A stretch of 64,000 nucleotides of DNA from Pardosa pseudoannulata (taxonomy: Eukaryota; Arthropoda; Arachnida; Araneae; Lycosidae): assembly GCA_032207245.1 (NCBI GenBank), contig CM063501.1, positions 84,888,365-84,952,364 on the forward strand, given 5' to 3'. A program made the position numbers and the translations under genes. Below the pieces are notes generated by a model that saw only the letters and a list, made by a program, of their open reading frames with translations, was not told the origin of the DNA and made no database searches. Each line of letters starts with the position of its first letter. Positions within the stretch are counted from its first letter, which is position 1. Positions 12,347 through 24,281 of this stretch are shown here, piece by piece.

Positions 12347-12827
12347 AATTATAAGATTTTCATACTTTAAAATTATTAAGAAATATGCTTGGTTTTCTGG
12401 AATTCTCAGTTACAAATGCGCGTATACATATATTTATAAACTATCAAAAATTAAATTGATCCATGTCTTTAACAAAACCTTACTTCTTCTGGAGCAAAAT
12501 CTGAAGCTTAAAAGAAAGAAAAATACATATCGAATTATTTTGGTTCAATTTAGTAAATTACGGGGCTGTCAATCCTCAGAGATTTCGAAGGTTGATTATG
12601 ACTTAATAACTTACCAAGGCAGTGTCTTCGTTCTGGGTTCACAATTTCTGGTCGTTTTGAAGGTGTTAAGCTCCCTCCCCCTCCTTGTGACGGGTATCAG
12701 ATTTCATTGAGAGCTTGTGCTTTGTTTTAAAAGTCTTTGTTTTAATATGAAATTTTTTCTATGTATTAATGGTCATACCTTTAAAGAGTAGATGGAATCA
12801 CATGCCTTGTCGCGGTAATAAATCACA
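12347..12827. other. AT-rich non-coding DNA
   Basis: No gene is recognised. An 84-codon frame at 12456-12710 has no supporting motif. Confidence 0.5.
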
Positions 12828-13139
12828 AAAACAAGCTCATATCAGAAATTGACAACAGAATAAAAATGGCTAACAATTTTCTTTTTGATTGAGAAAACAA
12901 TTAATATTGAAATTAATCAGTCGAAAACTGAATTCTAAATTTATAAAACTCTCATTTTGTCCATCCTATTCTATGCAAACGAAACTTGGGATCTTAACAC
13001 GAACAGTCAGCGTTCTCTGAACAGGTTTAAGAAAAAGATTCTCAGGGCTATCTATAGCCCTGTACAAGAGAGCGAATGCTGTAGAACTCGATTCATTTTC
13101 GAATTAAACCATTTTCATAGACAGCGACCGATAATCTGA
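12828..13139 (+). pseudogene. Non-LTR retrotransposon RT, C-terminal fragment
   Basis: The translation contains LFYANETWDLNTNSQRSL followed by a basic stretch and ILRAIYSPVQE. This matches the post-thumb region of non-LTR retrotransposon reverse transcriptases, where a Tyr-x-x-Glu-Thr-Trp motif is followed by 'R-I-hydrophobic-G-P-V'. An upstream piece (EIDNRIKMANNFLF) corresponds to the preceding helix, separated by a small deletion and stop codons. The catalytic palm with its YxDD box, the endonuclease and the 5' portion are missing. The fragment ends at TGA 13137-13139. Clade (RTE, Jockey or CR1) cannot be decided from this piece. Confidence 0.8.
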
Positions 13140-13156
13140 CCATCTGGAGTAGCAGG

Positions 13157-13200
13157 TTAACACATTATATGCGGGTACATTTCGCAGCGCAATTGTACCG
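13157..13200. other. Possible solitary piggyBac-type (TTAA) terminus
   Basis: TTAA at 13157-13160 is followed by CACATTATATGCGGGTAC, which resembles the left end of the TTAA element at 14.59 kb (TTAACATTTCATGTGCGGGC). GGTAC at 13174-13178 pairs with GTACC at 13195-13199. No matching right end was found, so this may be a broken copy or chance. Confidence 0.35.
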
Positions 13201-14588
13201 AGAGCAGGCGTTTTGCGCGTAAATTTAGTTATTCAGTTAAATCTCAATAGATAGCATATTATTTATTTTTTAACCAATTTTTCATATTTTATATTGAAAT
13301 GTATAAACAAATATATAAATAGCAACCATAAGATTTTTGTAAACAAAAAATATAATTTTAGTGGATAAATTTATAACCTTACATAAATATGTTCATAATA
13401 TTTTATATTATCAAGGAAAGCGATTAAGAACAATGAAGGTTATGTTATATAACTCACTATCTTCTTAAATCTAGTGCTTTCCTTGTTAGTCGATAAAAAT
13501 GAGCTTCCAGCTCAGATAAAATAAGCATGCATTAAACTCTTAAATTTGTGTAGTTCGACGCATGTGTCAGAGACGCGTGATGGATTAGTTGTTTGTGAAA
13601 AGTGCCTTTTCTTAACATTCCTTAACGCTTCGACACCTTACTTTAGAAGGCGAAAATCGATGCAAAAGTGTTTCAAACTAAGAAACTTTCAGAATTTCTT
13701 TTGTCTGCGATTCTATAGCTATACAGTTAACTATTACTTTTAACGAAAAAAAACATAAACAGTGAACCTATTTTCATTTTTTACTAGCATTATTTTTTTT
13801 GTCCAGATATCTAGCCCTAAGCGTTTGATTCTCCATTGGTAGCATTCACAAATTTATGTTTGACATATTTGTAAAAATATATTTCTTTCAATTTGATGGA
13901 TTATACAGCTAGTGTTCATAATCTTTATGACAGTGTTAATCTTTGAATTTATCGACGCACTTTAGATGGACTATAGATGACATTAAGAATTTATTACAAA
14001 TATTGAGAAAAGTAATTATTCATCATTACTAGCGCTGTGAATCATTAATAATTCTTTTCTTGATAAATTTCGTAAATCTACTGCTCGTTATGTTATGAAT
14101 GTAAATTTCGAAAGTTCAAATAGTGCCTGTATTGTTATTGTAATTTATGATTCAGTGCGTATAATTTGTGTTACTTATTAACGTAAAATCTCTCTGCATT
14201 ACGCAGTAAATCTATGGATATTATATTCTTCATTGCAAATATCTGGTAAGATAATGGCAAGAATAATAGGTGATATATTTTTAATCTAGGATCTGTGATT
14301 TTGAGTCTTACTGTTCTTATGATAATTTGTAGTCATTCAGAGCTTCAATGAGCAAAAGAGGTGATCATAATATTTTGAATGAAACACCAAATATCCTATA
14401 AAACTACAAACGTCAAAAAAGAAACACATGAAGCATGGTGAAAATCTATTTTGAGTGTAGATCAAACTCATACCCTGTCATAAAGCAAAGCACAAGAAAG
14501 TGTCCTTTTCCTAAAGTGTACTAAAACTTTTTTAATGTCTCAAAAGATTTGCATATATTACTTTAAAATAATTAAAAATTCAGCCTAT
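13201..14588. other. AT-rich non-coding DNA
   Basis: No gene is recognised. A 65-codon frame at 13546-13743 has no motif support. Confidence 0.5.
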
Positions 14589-14592
14589 TTAA

Positions 14593-15211
14593 CATTTCAT
14601 GTGCGGGCAACGTATTTTTACGTTTTTTGCAGACTGTCACTGGAGCGAGTGTCACGTAAAAATACGTATTTAGTAGATTTGTGGTGGTTACCCGGTAACC
14701 ACCACAAAAGTACTAAATAGGTATAGTTATATGTATGTGTGACATTGTATCCGTGTTGTTTGCGTTGCTATGCAACTCTACATTTTTTCTTTCCACAAGC
14801 TATGATTGTTCAGTTACTCGATCTTTTGTTGCGTTATTTCGTCTTCAATCGAATTCCTAGCTCCAAAACGTAAGTCGTGTTTTGTCAATTTAAAGCTGTT
14901 TTTTTATTGTTGAATACAAAATTGATACAATGAGTCGTGGTGACAAAGATAGTGATGAAAAATATGTGCTGACAGATTATCGGACTTTAATTTTAAAAAT
15001 TGTTATTTTTTTGATTTCGTAAAAATATTGGTTTTTTTTTTTGTTAAATAATCATACAGTATATATTAAAGTGTAAAATAAAAAAATGTTTCATTTATAA
15101 AAACAAAGTAGTTTTCGATATTCTGCGATTTTTCTGAATAACTAAGCTTTCGCGCGTTTCACGAAAAAACTCCCGCTGTATGCGTAAATTGGCTGTGAAG
15201 TATGCGAAGTG
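14593..15211 (+). mobile_element. Non-autonomous TTAA (piggyBac-type) element with double hairpin
   Basis: The element is flanked by TTAA at 14589-14592 and 15212-15215. The left end CATTTCATGTGC and the inverted right end CACTTCGCATAC are imperfect terminal inverted repeats. Just inside the left end lie two abutting inverted repeats: 14610-14667 (arms ACGTATTTTTACGT and its complement) and 14668-14718 (core arms GTGGTGGTTACC / GGTAACCACCAC around a single C, outer arms ATTTAGTA / TACTAAAT). Near 14931 a short open start, MSRGDKDSDEKY, has the charged look of a piggyBac transposase N-terminus, but it stops within about 30 codons. The body is therefore deleted. Confidence 0.7.
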
Positions 15212-15215
15212 TTAA

Positions 15216-16980
15216 TATAAATTCGTTAGTCTCTCCCCAAAACCTAAGTTTAAAAATCTATAATCACTCTAATAGGTAGCACGAAACAAAAAGTGTTTAT
15301 TACACAATCAGGTAAAAAATATATCCAAATTATCATCACATACTCAAACTTACACAAGCTCTGTCTGAATATTCTAAAATAAATAGACATTTATTCAGAG
15401 GCAATCACACTATTTGTGTCTGTGATCAATCAAAAGGAAAGTTCTGAACATATTCTTTTTTTTTCTCTCCTGTCCGATTGATGTGTGTGTATGACTCATT
15501 GATTGATCTAGACTATTCTCTTCTTTATCTGGCGTTTTTCCATATTTTTAGCAACAGAATGAAAGCGGTTTTCTTCAATTGGTAAATATTTCTTTTCTTT
15601 ACCGGGTTTCGAAAGATTAGGTCGTCCGTGTTCTATAGAAGCTGGATATTTAACGTATTTCGTTATAAACACTACATAATACATCGTTTCGTTTATGGGA
15701 GAACTCGTAACGCCCTATAAACAATGTAATTTGTAACACTGGAAAGGAGATTTTTAACTATTGTGCTATACATGCCTTATTAACTTGAAAATATTCTAAA
15801 AGGGTGCGCGATGGTGCTACGACTAAGAAGAGAAAATTTTTCCTGCGAGTGCATAATAATTATATTTTCAGACAGTCATTTAAAATAATGCTTTATGCAA
15901 TGTAAACGTGATTTGTGTTTTAGTAGGGAGTGGATTAGAGTGTTGATTATTTAAAAAGAAGAATATTAAGACAAAACCGTGAATGCACACAAAATGAAGA
16001 ATGTTTTATTTAGGTTATGAAACTTTTAATCAATCGCATTGAAACACTATTCGTTATTTTTGATCAATGTGATGATAAATTTGTTTACATGTTTAGTTGC
16101 ATAAATGAAATAAACAGTCTTAATTATATGTATTGCTATCAAAATCAACATCATGATTCAACAAAGTCGTACGTCGGGAGGATACACTATGCACATTGCA
16201 ATAACGTTTCATGTATGCGTATCTGGACTTGTACTTTTCGAAATTTTTTAACAATCCCAACCAACATGGAATTGCAGTGCATTTGTCTACCTGATCCTTT
16301 CATCTGCTAACACTTTCCTCTTTCCTATTTTGCTTCCATGCAATTATTAATATCGATGCACGAAAATGACATTTCATAGAAAAATCATTAGTAGTGTAAT
16401 TATTAGCAGTGGGGGCTTTATAAATAACACTTAATTTGAAACAGATTCTAATGAACCATTCATACTTATAAAGAAAAAATTCACTTTTAGATCGTTAAAT
16501 TACAAGGTGTAAGCAATATGACAGATGAACGGTGCAATAAGTGCTACGCTGATTTTCCCATTGATGGAAAATGATTACATATCTGCCCCGTATACACAAT
16601 GCGTCTTTTGCAACTTGACTCTCGAAAAATCTTCCAGAGATGTAGCTTTCAATTTCTGTGTCTCAATAATGTGTGTAATATTTGTAGTATGCATCCATTT
16701 GCAGTGCTACTATGTACACTTTCATATGATGGCATTCTGTCCTTACATTCATTTCTCTTTCCTGTTAAATTATAGCCACAGTAATTTTACAAAAAGAAAA
16801 TGTTCAGTCGTGATAGGTCTTGCGAATTCAGCTAATTTGATGGTTCCGTAATCGGATATTAAACTAGAAACCGTTTTACAATTGATTTCTGTTATCTGAA
16901 ATTAATTCTCTGCTCTCTGACACAACACCATCACACAAATAAACGTCTATAACAAATTTATCAAGTTTAAAAGCCCCTCC
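15216..16980. other. AT-rich non-coding DNA
   Basis: No gene is recognised. Two frames of about 100 codons (16017-16310 and 16525-16851) are rich in Cys, Phe and His but match no family I know and have no partner exon or repeat nearby. I leave them uncalled. Confidence 0.5.
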
Positions 16981-17380
16981 AAACGATGGTCCACTATAAG
17001 CCATTACCACCGTCGTGAGAGGTACGGTTTATCGCGGTGGACGATGGCACATGATAAACTGGCCATGGCGGAAGATAGCTTCGGAAGTGGTTTTTCTTCA
17101 AAAATCAAAGTGCGCCAGATGCGCAACTAAAGTGAGCAGTGTAGACCCTATGAACGAATCCATGAGCTCGGCTCATTCAGTGGCTCAGTGTATGGATGCA
17201 ACCCATAAACCATTGTTTAAGGACAAGTCATTGTGGAGGCTACATAACAGACGCACGAAACCAATCAGTATTGTTGACTATTTCAGAAGACGACAAAGGT
17301 GTTTCTGACAATCTAGTTGTTCCCATTTTCTGTTTAAGGGGTAATGACTATACTTATTGGTCACATTGGCTTATTTAGAA
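16981..17380. other. GC-richer block of unknown nature
   Basis: This block is clearly less AT-rich than its surroundings and holds a 97-codon frame (17015-17308) rich in Arg and Cys. No domain, signal or terminal repeat is recognised. It could be a decayed retroelement piece or an old exon; I cannot tell which. Confidence 0.35.
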
Positions 17381-18036
17381 GATAATTGCATAAGGCGCAT
17401 ATCGCCATTGCCACGAAAGAAGAATTTACTTTAATATATAATTACTAAACAGTATTAAAAACTTAAGAATGTGCTTTATCAAGCTTATTTCTTCTATTCA
17501 AAACTTTACAAGGATTAATATAATTTTTTTCAAGTGCTAAAAATGACAAAAATAAAAATAATTTAAGTAAAATAATAAAAATACGAGAACAAAAATTTAT
17601 AATTTCTATAAAATCGAGGAATCATATTTATTGAAAAAATTTATTTAAAACATTTTATTGATTAGAAAAACATTGGAGAAAAAAAAAACATTATTGTTAA
17701 AATGTTTCCAGTTCCAAGGAAAATTATTTGGGATTGTAACAGTTGTTAACCGTTTAATAAAGGGAATTTTGTAAACGTTCGATTTGCATCACTTTTATCC
17801 ATAATATGGGCATTTTTACTTATTAGATATCTTTTAAGCCTTAAAATAAACTTTTTGTTGTAAGCTTATTCCACTGAAAATGTAGTTAAATATAATAATA
17901 ATAGTTAAAATATCCATGTTCCTCGTAAAAAATAAGGATAATAATTCTTTTAACTTAAAAAAAGTTCGACTTTTCTACCAAAATATGTTAATTTTGAATA
18001 GAAAATAAAAAATATATTAAAGCGTTAGTCAAAATG
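17381..18036. other. AT-rich non-coding DNA
   Basis: No gene or repeat is recognised. The mariner target TA lies at its right edge. Confidence 0.55.
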
Positions 18037-18038
18037 TA

Positions 18039-19322
18039 TTGGGTTGGCAACTAAGTAATTGAGGATTTTACTCATAGATGGCGTCAGTTGAATTTTTAGG
18101 TTTGCAGACGTAGTACAAATGTAAAACACATTTTGTTATTTGATAGTTGGCAATTCAGCTGTCAATCAGTAAAAAAAGTTTTTTGATCGGTTGCGTAGTT
18201 TTCGCTTGGCCTTCGTTGAAGAATGGAAAATCAAAAGGAACATTTTCGTCACATTTTGCTTTTTTATTTCCGCAAAGAGAAAAACGCATAGCAAGCTCAT
18301 AAAAAGTTATGTAATGTTTATGGTGACAAAGCCTTAAAATAACGGCAGTGTCCAATTTGGTTTGCCAAATTTCGTTCTGGTGATTTTTCACTCAAAAGTG
18401 AAAAACACTCTGGTCGTCCAGTTGAAGTTGATGACGCCCAAATCAAAGCAATAATCGATTCGGATCGTCACAGTACAACACGTGAGATTGCAGAGAAGCT
18501 TCATGTATCACATACATGCATTGAAAATCATTACAACAACTTGGTTATGATCAAAAACTCGATATATGGGTTCCTCACGAACTGAAAGAAACGCATTTAA
18601 CGCAACTCATTAACAGCTGCGATTTGCTGAAGAAACATAATGAAAATGATCCTTTTTTATAACGACTGATAACAGGCGATGAAAAATGGGCTGTTTACAA
18701 CAATATCAAGCGAAAAACATCGTGGATCAGGCCAGGTGAACACACTCAAACAACATCAAAAGCTGATATTCATCAAAAGAAGGTTTTGTTATCAGTTTGG
18801 TGGGATTACAGAGGAATTGCCTACTTTGAACTCTTACTACCCAACCGAACGATCAATTCTGATATCTACATTCAGCAACTAACGAAATTAAACAATGCAG
18901 TTGAAAAAAAGCTGCCCAAATTGACAAATTGAAAAGGTACTGTATTCCATCATGGCAATGCAAGGCCACACACATCTTTGGTCACTCGGCAAAAATTATT
19001 GGAGCTTGGTTGGGATATTTTGCCACATCCACCATACAGTCCTGATCTTGCACCATCTGACTACTTTTTGTTCCGATCTTTACAAAACTCCTTGAATGGT
19101 TAAAAATTTCAATAATGATGATGATGTCAAATCGTACTTGATTCAGTTTTTTGCTAATAAAAATCACAAGTTTTATGAACGGGGGATTATGATGCTGCCT
19201 GAAAGATGGAAAAAGGTCATTGATCAAAATGGGCAATACATTACAGAATAAAGTTATTTAGTTCCATGAAAAAATTGTCTTTGATTTAAAAAAAATCCTC
19301 AATTACTTAGTTGACAACCCAA
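18039..19322 (+). mobile_element. Full-length mariner element
   Basis: The element is 1284 bp long, the standard mariner size, flanked by TA at 18037-18038 and 19323-19324. Terminal inverted repeats of about 31 bp start TTGGGTTGGCAACTAAGTAA on the left and TTGGGTTGTCAACTAAGTAA (inverted) on the right, differing at one base. The end sequence resembles TTAGGTTGG-type ends of cecropia-like mariners. It encloses a degenerate transposase. Confidence 0.97.
18223..19251 (+). pseudogene. Mariner transposase pseudogene (DD34D, second Asp lost)
   Basis: The degenerate frame starts MENQKEHFRHILLFYF and would span about 343 codons, the usual mariner length. An N-terminal helix-turn-helix region includes HSTTREIAEKLHVSHT. 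The catalytic positions are recognisable: Asp in ITGDEKW (codon 18678), then HGNARPH in place of the usual H-D-N-A-R-P-H (codon 18954 is Gly), then Asp in PDLAPSDYF (codon 19059). The spacing of exactly 92 codons and then 34 intervening residues is canonical. Several in-frame stops (for example after FRKEKNA and after KLPKLTN) and frameshifts also inactivate it. The C-terminus ends near IDQNGQYITE. Loss of a catalytic Asp means no activity even if the stops were read through. Confidence 0.95.
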
Positions 19323-19324
19323 TA

Positions 19325-20140
19325 TTAATTTGAATTAACTTTTATTTTATATTCATCGTGCTAAATTGTCGAACACTTTTAAAAGGTATATTGTAGTCAG
19401 AATTGTTGATAAATTGCGTTAAACACTTAAAATTCTAAAATTTCTGTTTCAAAACCGCTTGAAGTAATGATTTATAAGTGATAAATAAATTGTCTTTTAT
19501 GGTATTAATTGCATTAATTATAAATCGGTGGAAATTAAAAAAAAATCCATTGGATTTTAATTTGTAATTTTATTTTAAATTATTTAATTTAATTTTAAAT
19601 TAATCCACTGGATAATATTTTGCAATTCATTGAGATTAAAATATCGAATTTTGTGGCAATTTTTGCTCAACTCAACTGTACAGTAAAAAGATTTAACGCA
19701 AAGTTACAGTACTTACCTTCATACAACACATTTCATTTCATAACGAAAGTCTAAACTACAAAGGTTTCCAATTCATTACTAATTAAAATTCACAGAAAAT
19801 GAATAAACTTTGTCGAAACTAAAACTGTTAACGCTTAACTATCCCTGTATGTAATTATATCCAACGTGCGAAATTAAAATTCTAACATATTTCTAAACTT
19901 CTGGACAACAAACACTTATAGCTATTTCCGGCAAGTATGTAGCACCATTGCGTCAGAATGATTGTTACTTTCGGCAGAAATATTTCTATTTCTGAAAATT
20001 TCAACTTAACATTGTACGTGACTAAACCATTAAAAACGTAATTTGCATCGAATTACCAAAACTTCAAAAACATATTTTCCTTCAAACTCGCTTGTAAATA
20101 GCTTATTCCTTTTGGCTAAGTATTCTCAATCCAATATGAG
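19325..20140. other. AT-rich non-coding DNA
   Basis: No gene is recognised. Around 19550-19610 the strand is strongly self-complementary (AATTTAAATT-type runs flanked by ATCCATTGGAT and ATCCACTGGAT), giving potential weak hairpins. Confidence 0.5.
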
Positions 20141-20197
20141 GAAGATATTAGTGCAGTCGAAGCGTGTTTGTTTCCCCCTTGGAAAGAATTTTAGAAT
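20141..20197. repeat. 57-bp direct repeat flanking Helitron copy b (left)
   Basis: This shares AGCGTGTTTGTTTCCCCCTT-type sequence and TTTTAGAAT with 21216-21273, with only a few differences. The Helitron-like copy begins at its right end. Confidence 0.85.
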
Positions 20198-21205
20198 CAC
20201 TTATATAATAATAGCCGAAGTTATCTGTCCGTCTGTCCTCGAATTTATGAAGCGGTTGGACCTGGAATGGATAGAGGCATCCAGATTGATTTCTCGATGA
20301 GTTAGGGTTAGAAAAATTCAAAGTGAGTAATTCAAAGTCATCGAGTAAAGTGTATCTTCTCCTAAACTATCGATCCGATTCTAATATAAATTGGTATAAA
20401 TATGCTTATCTCAACAAAAACGATTTCAAAAACATTCGAAATCCACCCCTTCCCCTCTTTCCGGTCGTTTAATGCCATTATTTCAAGCCCTATTTATACG
20501 GTTAGCAGGTAATGATTAAATTCATCAATTTATCACATAAGTAGATGAAAATAAATTTTTTTCTAGTATTATGACGTCATTCATTTATCCCTCTCATGTA
20601 ATAATTTTTTTAAAATTATTTAAATATCATCTGAATTGTTTTCATACGTTTTATCACTGAATTTAGATATTACGTAAATAATTTTTCTTTATATTTGTCT
20701 TAATTAATAGATTAGGTACCTATGTGATAGTTTTAAATTTAATCATCAATTAATAATTTTTACAATGAAAATTTTATTACCGGTATTAACAACAAATTAT
20801 TTTCATAATAGTCCAGGAGTCCATTTCACGGACTAATAAATATCTTGCGTTTAATTTATATATCTTTGAAAATTAAAAAGTTAGTTTGTGTTTGTTTTTT
20901 ATGTATGACCACACGGTTTCCAATCGATTCGCTCAATTTTAGACGTCATTCATATATACCGCAAAATCACTGTCAATCACTGTCAATATTAAAACCACTG
21001 CTGTCCATCCTGTTACGTAATATGTTAAGATAAATTAAGGTTGGCAACGAACATGCAGTCAGTAAATATAAACAAATTATTGAGTGTGTACCAGATAATT
21101 CTCAGCTAAAAAACAAATCTTTTTTTACCTGCCTCATAGAGTACTTTACAATTCCGGAAAATAAAAAAAAATTATGATCCCGTCATATGACGGGCTATAT
21201 GCTAG
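20197..21205 (+). mobile_element. Helitron-like family, copy b
   Basis: It starts TC (20197) with TATATAATAATAG just inside and ends with the perfect 16-nt palindrome CCCGTCATATGACGGG, then CTATATG, then CTAG, followed by host T. A 5'-TC, a 3' hairpin and a CTRR end between A and T are Helitron hallmarks. Internally it shares TTATCTGTCCGTCTGTCCTC, GAGTTAGGGTTAG and TTTAATGCCATTATTTCAA with the other copies. At 1009 bp it is the longest of them. No Rep/helicase coding is present, so it is non-autonomous. Confidence 0.85.
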
Positions 21206-21215
21206 TCTAATATTA

Positions 21216-21273
21216 GAAATATATTAGTGCAATCAACGCGTGTTTGTTTCCCCCTTGGAATGAATTTTAGAAT
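21216..21273. repeat. 57-bp direct repeat flanking Helitron copy b (right)
   Basis: This is the partner of 20141-20197, starting about 10 bp after the Helitron 3' end. Confidence 0.85.
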
Positions 21274-22138
21274 AAAATTGATTTCCGTTTATCCAAACAT
21301 TTTTAGCTGTCAAAAGTTTTTCTTGAATATCAACTTGAAACATTTCCATATTTTACTAACGAAATCACTCACAGCTGTCTGGAAGACTTGTTTGGATTTA
21401 AATATTTTGAAAAACTTAACATAAGAACAGTGATAGCATAGCATACAAATTTGGCATAAAAACATTTACGAAATTCAAGTATAATTATGGCAAAGATCAA
21501 GTAAAAAGAAGCGTAAAAACATGTTATACGAAAGCTGAGATTCAACAGAATAAATATTTTCATAGCGAGACGACAGAAAGCTTTTAAAACCTGCGTAGTA
21601 AACAAAGTATGTCCATTGTCAAACGTGTTCTTTAGTTCCATGTAAATAACTGATAAATAAAACTTTACTGGGTAAGAGAATGCAGTGAATGTTTAGTTTA
21701 GAGTCAATAATCAATTATCTGTAATCAATATTTCTTCAGTTTCCGTAACAACACGTTTGGAGGTTGGTTCATTTACGATAAAAAATATACCACTAATTTA
21801 GCAACCTAACACGTTCTTTTGTTTTTATTAATCAATGAGAAGAGTTAGTTTGTGAACAAAACTTCTCTTTAATTAAAAATATTGACTGAAATAGAAGTAC
21901 GATAAACGAACAGGCTGCCTAATCATACATTTTAACAAAAACAATTCATATCAATGCATGTAAAATATTTTGTATAAAAAGTATTGTATAAACAATTGAT
22001 TAAAAGAATTGGTTTTGAGTTTATAAGGCTCATTCAGTATGTTTATTTCATACCATATTACTTAGTATGATATCTTCAAAAAATGCTTTTATGACAAAAA
22101 GAGATTCAAAATTTTGTTTTTGAATTATAGTCAAAATT
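21274..22138. other. AT-rich non-coding DNA
   Basis: No gene is recognised. A 90-codon minus-strand frame (21369-21641) has no motif support. Confidence 0.5.
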
Positions 22139-22541
22139 TAAAATAAGAAATGATTAAATGAGAGACTTAAAGGAAAGAAGTCATAATGCTAGAAAACAGA
22201 CGTTATTTTCATCTACTTATAATGTGATAAATGAATAAATTTAATAGCCTACGCTGCTTTAAATTTCTTGAAATAACGGCATTAAACGATCGAAAAGGGC
22301 GTAGGGGTGGATTTCGAACGTTTTAAAGAAGACAGTATTTTTTCACTGTGATATGAAGCATATTATTACCAATTTATTTAAAATCGGATCGATAGTTTAG
22401 GAGAATATAAACTTTTAACTTTGATAACCCTAACTCCTCAAGAATTCAATATGGATGTCTCTAATCATTCTAGGTCGAACAGCTTCATAAATTCGAGGAC
22501 AGACGGACAGATAACTTAGATTATTATTATATAGGGGGTTA
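22139..22541 (-). mobile_element. Helitron-like family, copy c (5' part)
   Basis: In minus orientation this reads from a degraded 5' end (CCCCCTATATAATAATA near 22541) through ATCTGTCCGTCTGTCCTCGA and GAGTTAGGGTTATC to the segment rich in TTTCATTTTC. The 3' half and terminal hairpin are absent. Confidence 0.8.
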
Positions 22542-24066
22542 TATTTCCCTCTTAAAGGGAATGATTGGTTGCCTATATATTATTACCGGTAAGAGGAGGG
22601 GATATGATTGTAACTGAAAAATATCGCAATATTGCTTTCATCATAAATCTTGGGGATTTTTTGCGAAAATAATGATTGCATCATTTTATTCAAACATTTT
22701 TCTTTTAACCCTGTATTTCTCAAAAATAAAATAAACATTCTGAATTTAAACAAATACTGAAATAGGAATGTCTGAGTGTTTCTAACACTCAAAAAACATT
22801 TTTTTTTCATAAAGTGTGACTAGTTTATGAGAATAAATATTAATAATTATATTGAAATTATAATATTTCTTTAACACTTTATTTTTTTTAAGTTTGTATG
22901 GCACAGCATACAATACCAAATTAAGGGTTAAACTACTGAAGGATCCATTCGCAGATGATATACAAAAGTTTAAGACACACAAAAAATTGAGCATTTATTT
23001 TTCACTTTTGCTATTTGAAACATTTACTTAAATTTTTGCAAACTCTTCATTTACTGAGGGTTTTACAATTCTGGAGAACTATCTCAAGTTAGTAAATAGT
23101 TTAGTTTTCTTTCTTTTACTAAAAAGACAAAAAAAAAACAAGTAATAAATAAAAAAATGATTTAAGAATGTATGGGACAGTTTTTTTTCTTTAATACTAA
23201 ATTTTTAACTGAATCTGAATTTATCTTTTCTTTTCCACCGAATTACTTTTTTTAGTTCATTTGCAATTATAATAGGGATTTTCAGTTTCTCCCAGATGAG
23301 GCAAAGGGGAAAAACACAATTCTCTGTTGTTCAGCTGTTAACAGGCCTTTGGTATTTTAAGACAATGTTTCTTTCTACCCCCAACCTAACCCCTAAACCC
23401 ACCTCCCACGCAAGCATTTCGGCACCAATTATGCTTATTTCGTTCGGTTCCTAATCCTTCCTAATGCTTCAATCCCATAAAAGCTTTTTTTTTCTATATT
23501 TGTAAGTTCTATGAGTGAAAAAGCAATAGCTTCAGTTAGGGTTAACTTGAATTTCATTTTTAACTCTTATTTTTATTTTGCTTTTATTTTGGTACGGCTG
23601 CTTAAATTTTATTTGTTTATAAAGCAATAGGCGTTAATACATCTTTTGCGCAGGCCTTTGATATTACTCTAAAAAAAGTAAAGTTATGGCGAGAAAGAAT
23701 TTTCAGGAATGAATTTTTTCCTGTTTACAAGTTGCGTTCAGCAAGAAATTTAAGGCATACACGCAAAACGAAATATTTATCAAGCATGTATTTCTAAACT
23801 GACATTACTATTTTACCTGTATTAGAGTTAACAAAACTAGTTACAAAGTTCTATCGAACGTTGAAAAATTATTACCGATTGATAAAACGGACTTATTTTC
23901 AAGTAATTTAATTATAAAAGCTTCATCTTGAAACCTAAAAATCTTGATGACCATAGTTAAATACAAGAAAGAAAATAGTGACCCATCATGTATCTCTGAA
24001 AAAAAATTCCAAACCTGTATGTCAAAATTTTTTCTTCTATCGACAAGCTGGTCATTCTCCGTATCT
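22542..24066. other. AT-rich non-coding DNA
   Basis: No gene is recognised. A C-rich patch at about 23377-23410 (CCCCCAACCTAACCCCTAAA) stands out in composition but is too irregular to call telomeric. Confidence 0.5.
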
Positions 24067-24079
24067 CACCATGCGAAAT

Positions 24080-24268
24080 GCCGAACGATGGGCGAATGGC
24101 TAGGATGCTGGCCTTCGGAACAGGAGTTCGTCGGTTCGAATCCCATTATGGCATGGTTGTTCGTAGCTGTTCGGAATCGGCTTTAAGCAGTAGGTCCCGG
24201 TCTCATTGGCCCTCATGTTGCAAAAAATAGACAATAGCACTCCAAAACCAAACCAAACCAAACCAAAC
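24080..24268 (+). mobile_element. tRNA-derived SINE, copy 2
   Basis: It carries an A box (GGGCGAATGGCTAGG), CTTCGGA and a B box (GGTTCGAATCCC), then the common body and a tail of several CCAAA units. A perfect 13-bp target duplication CACCATGCGAAAT flanks it at 24067-24079 and 24269-24281. It has several substitutions relative to the other copies. Confidence 0.95.
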
Positions 24269-24281
24269 CACCATGCGAAAT

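Noticed and set aside
23377..23410. Interstitial telomere-like CCTAA sequence
   Set aside because: Only irregular CCTAACCCCTAAACCC; no tandem CCTAA or CCTAACC units.
23944..24186. 80-codon frame
   Set aside because: Its second half is the tRNA-like head of SINE copy 2.
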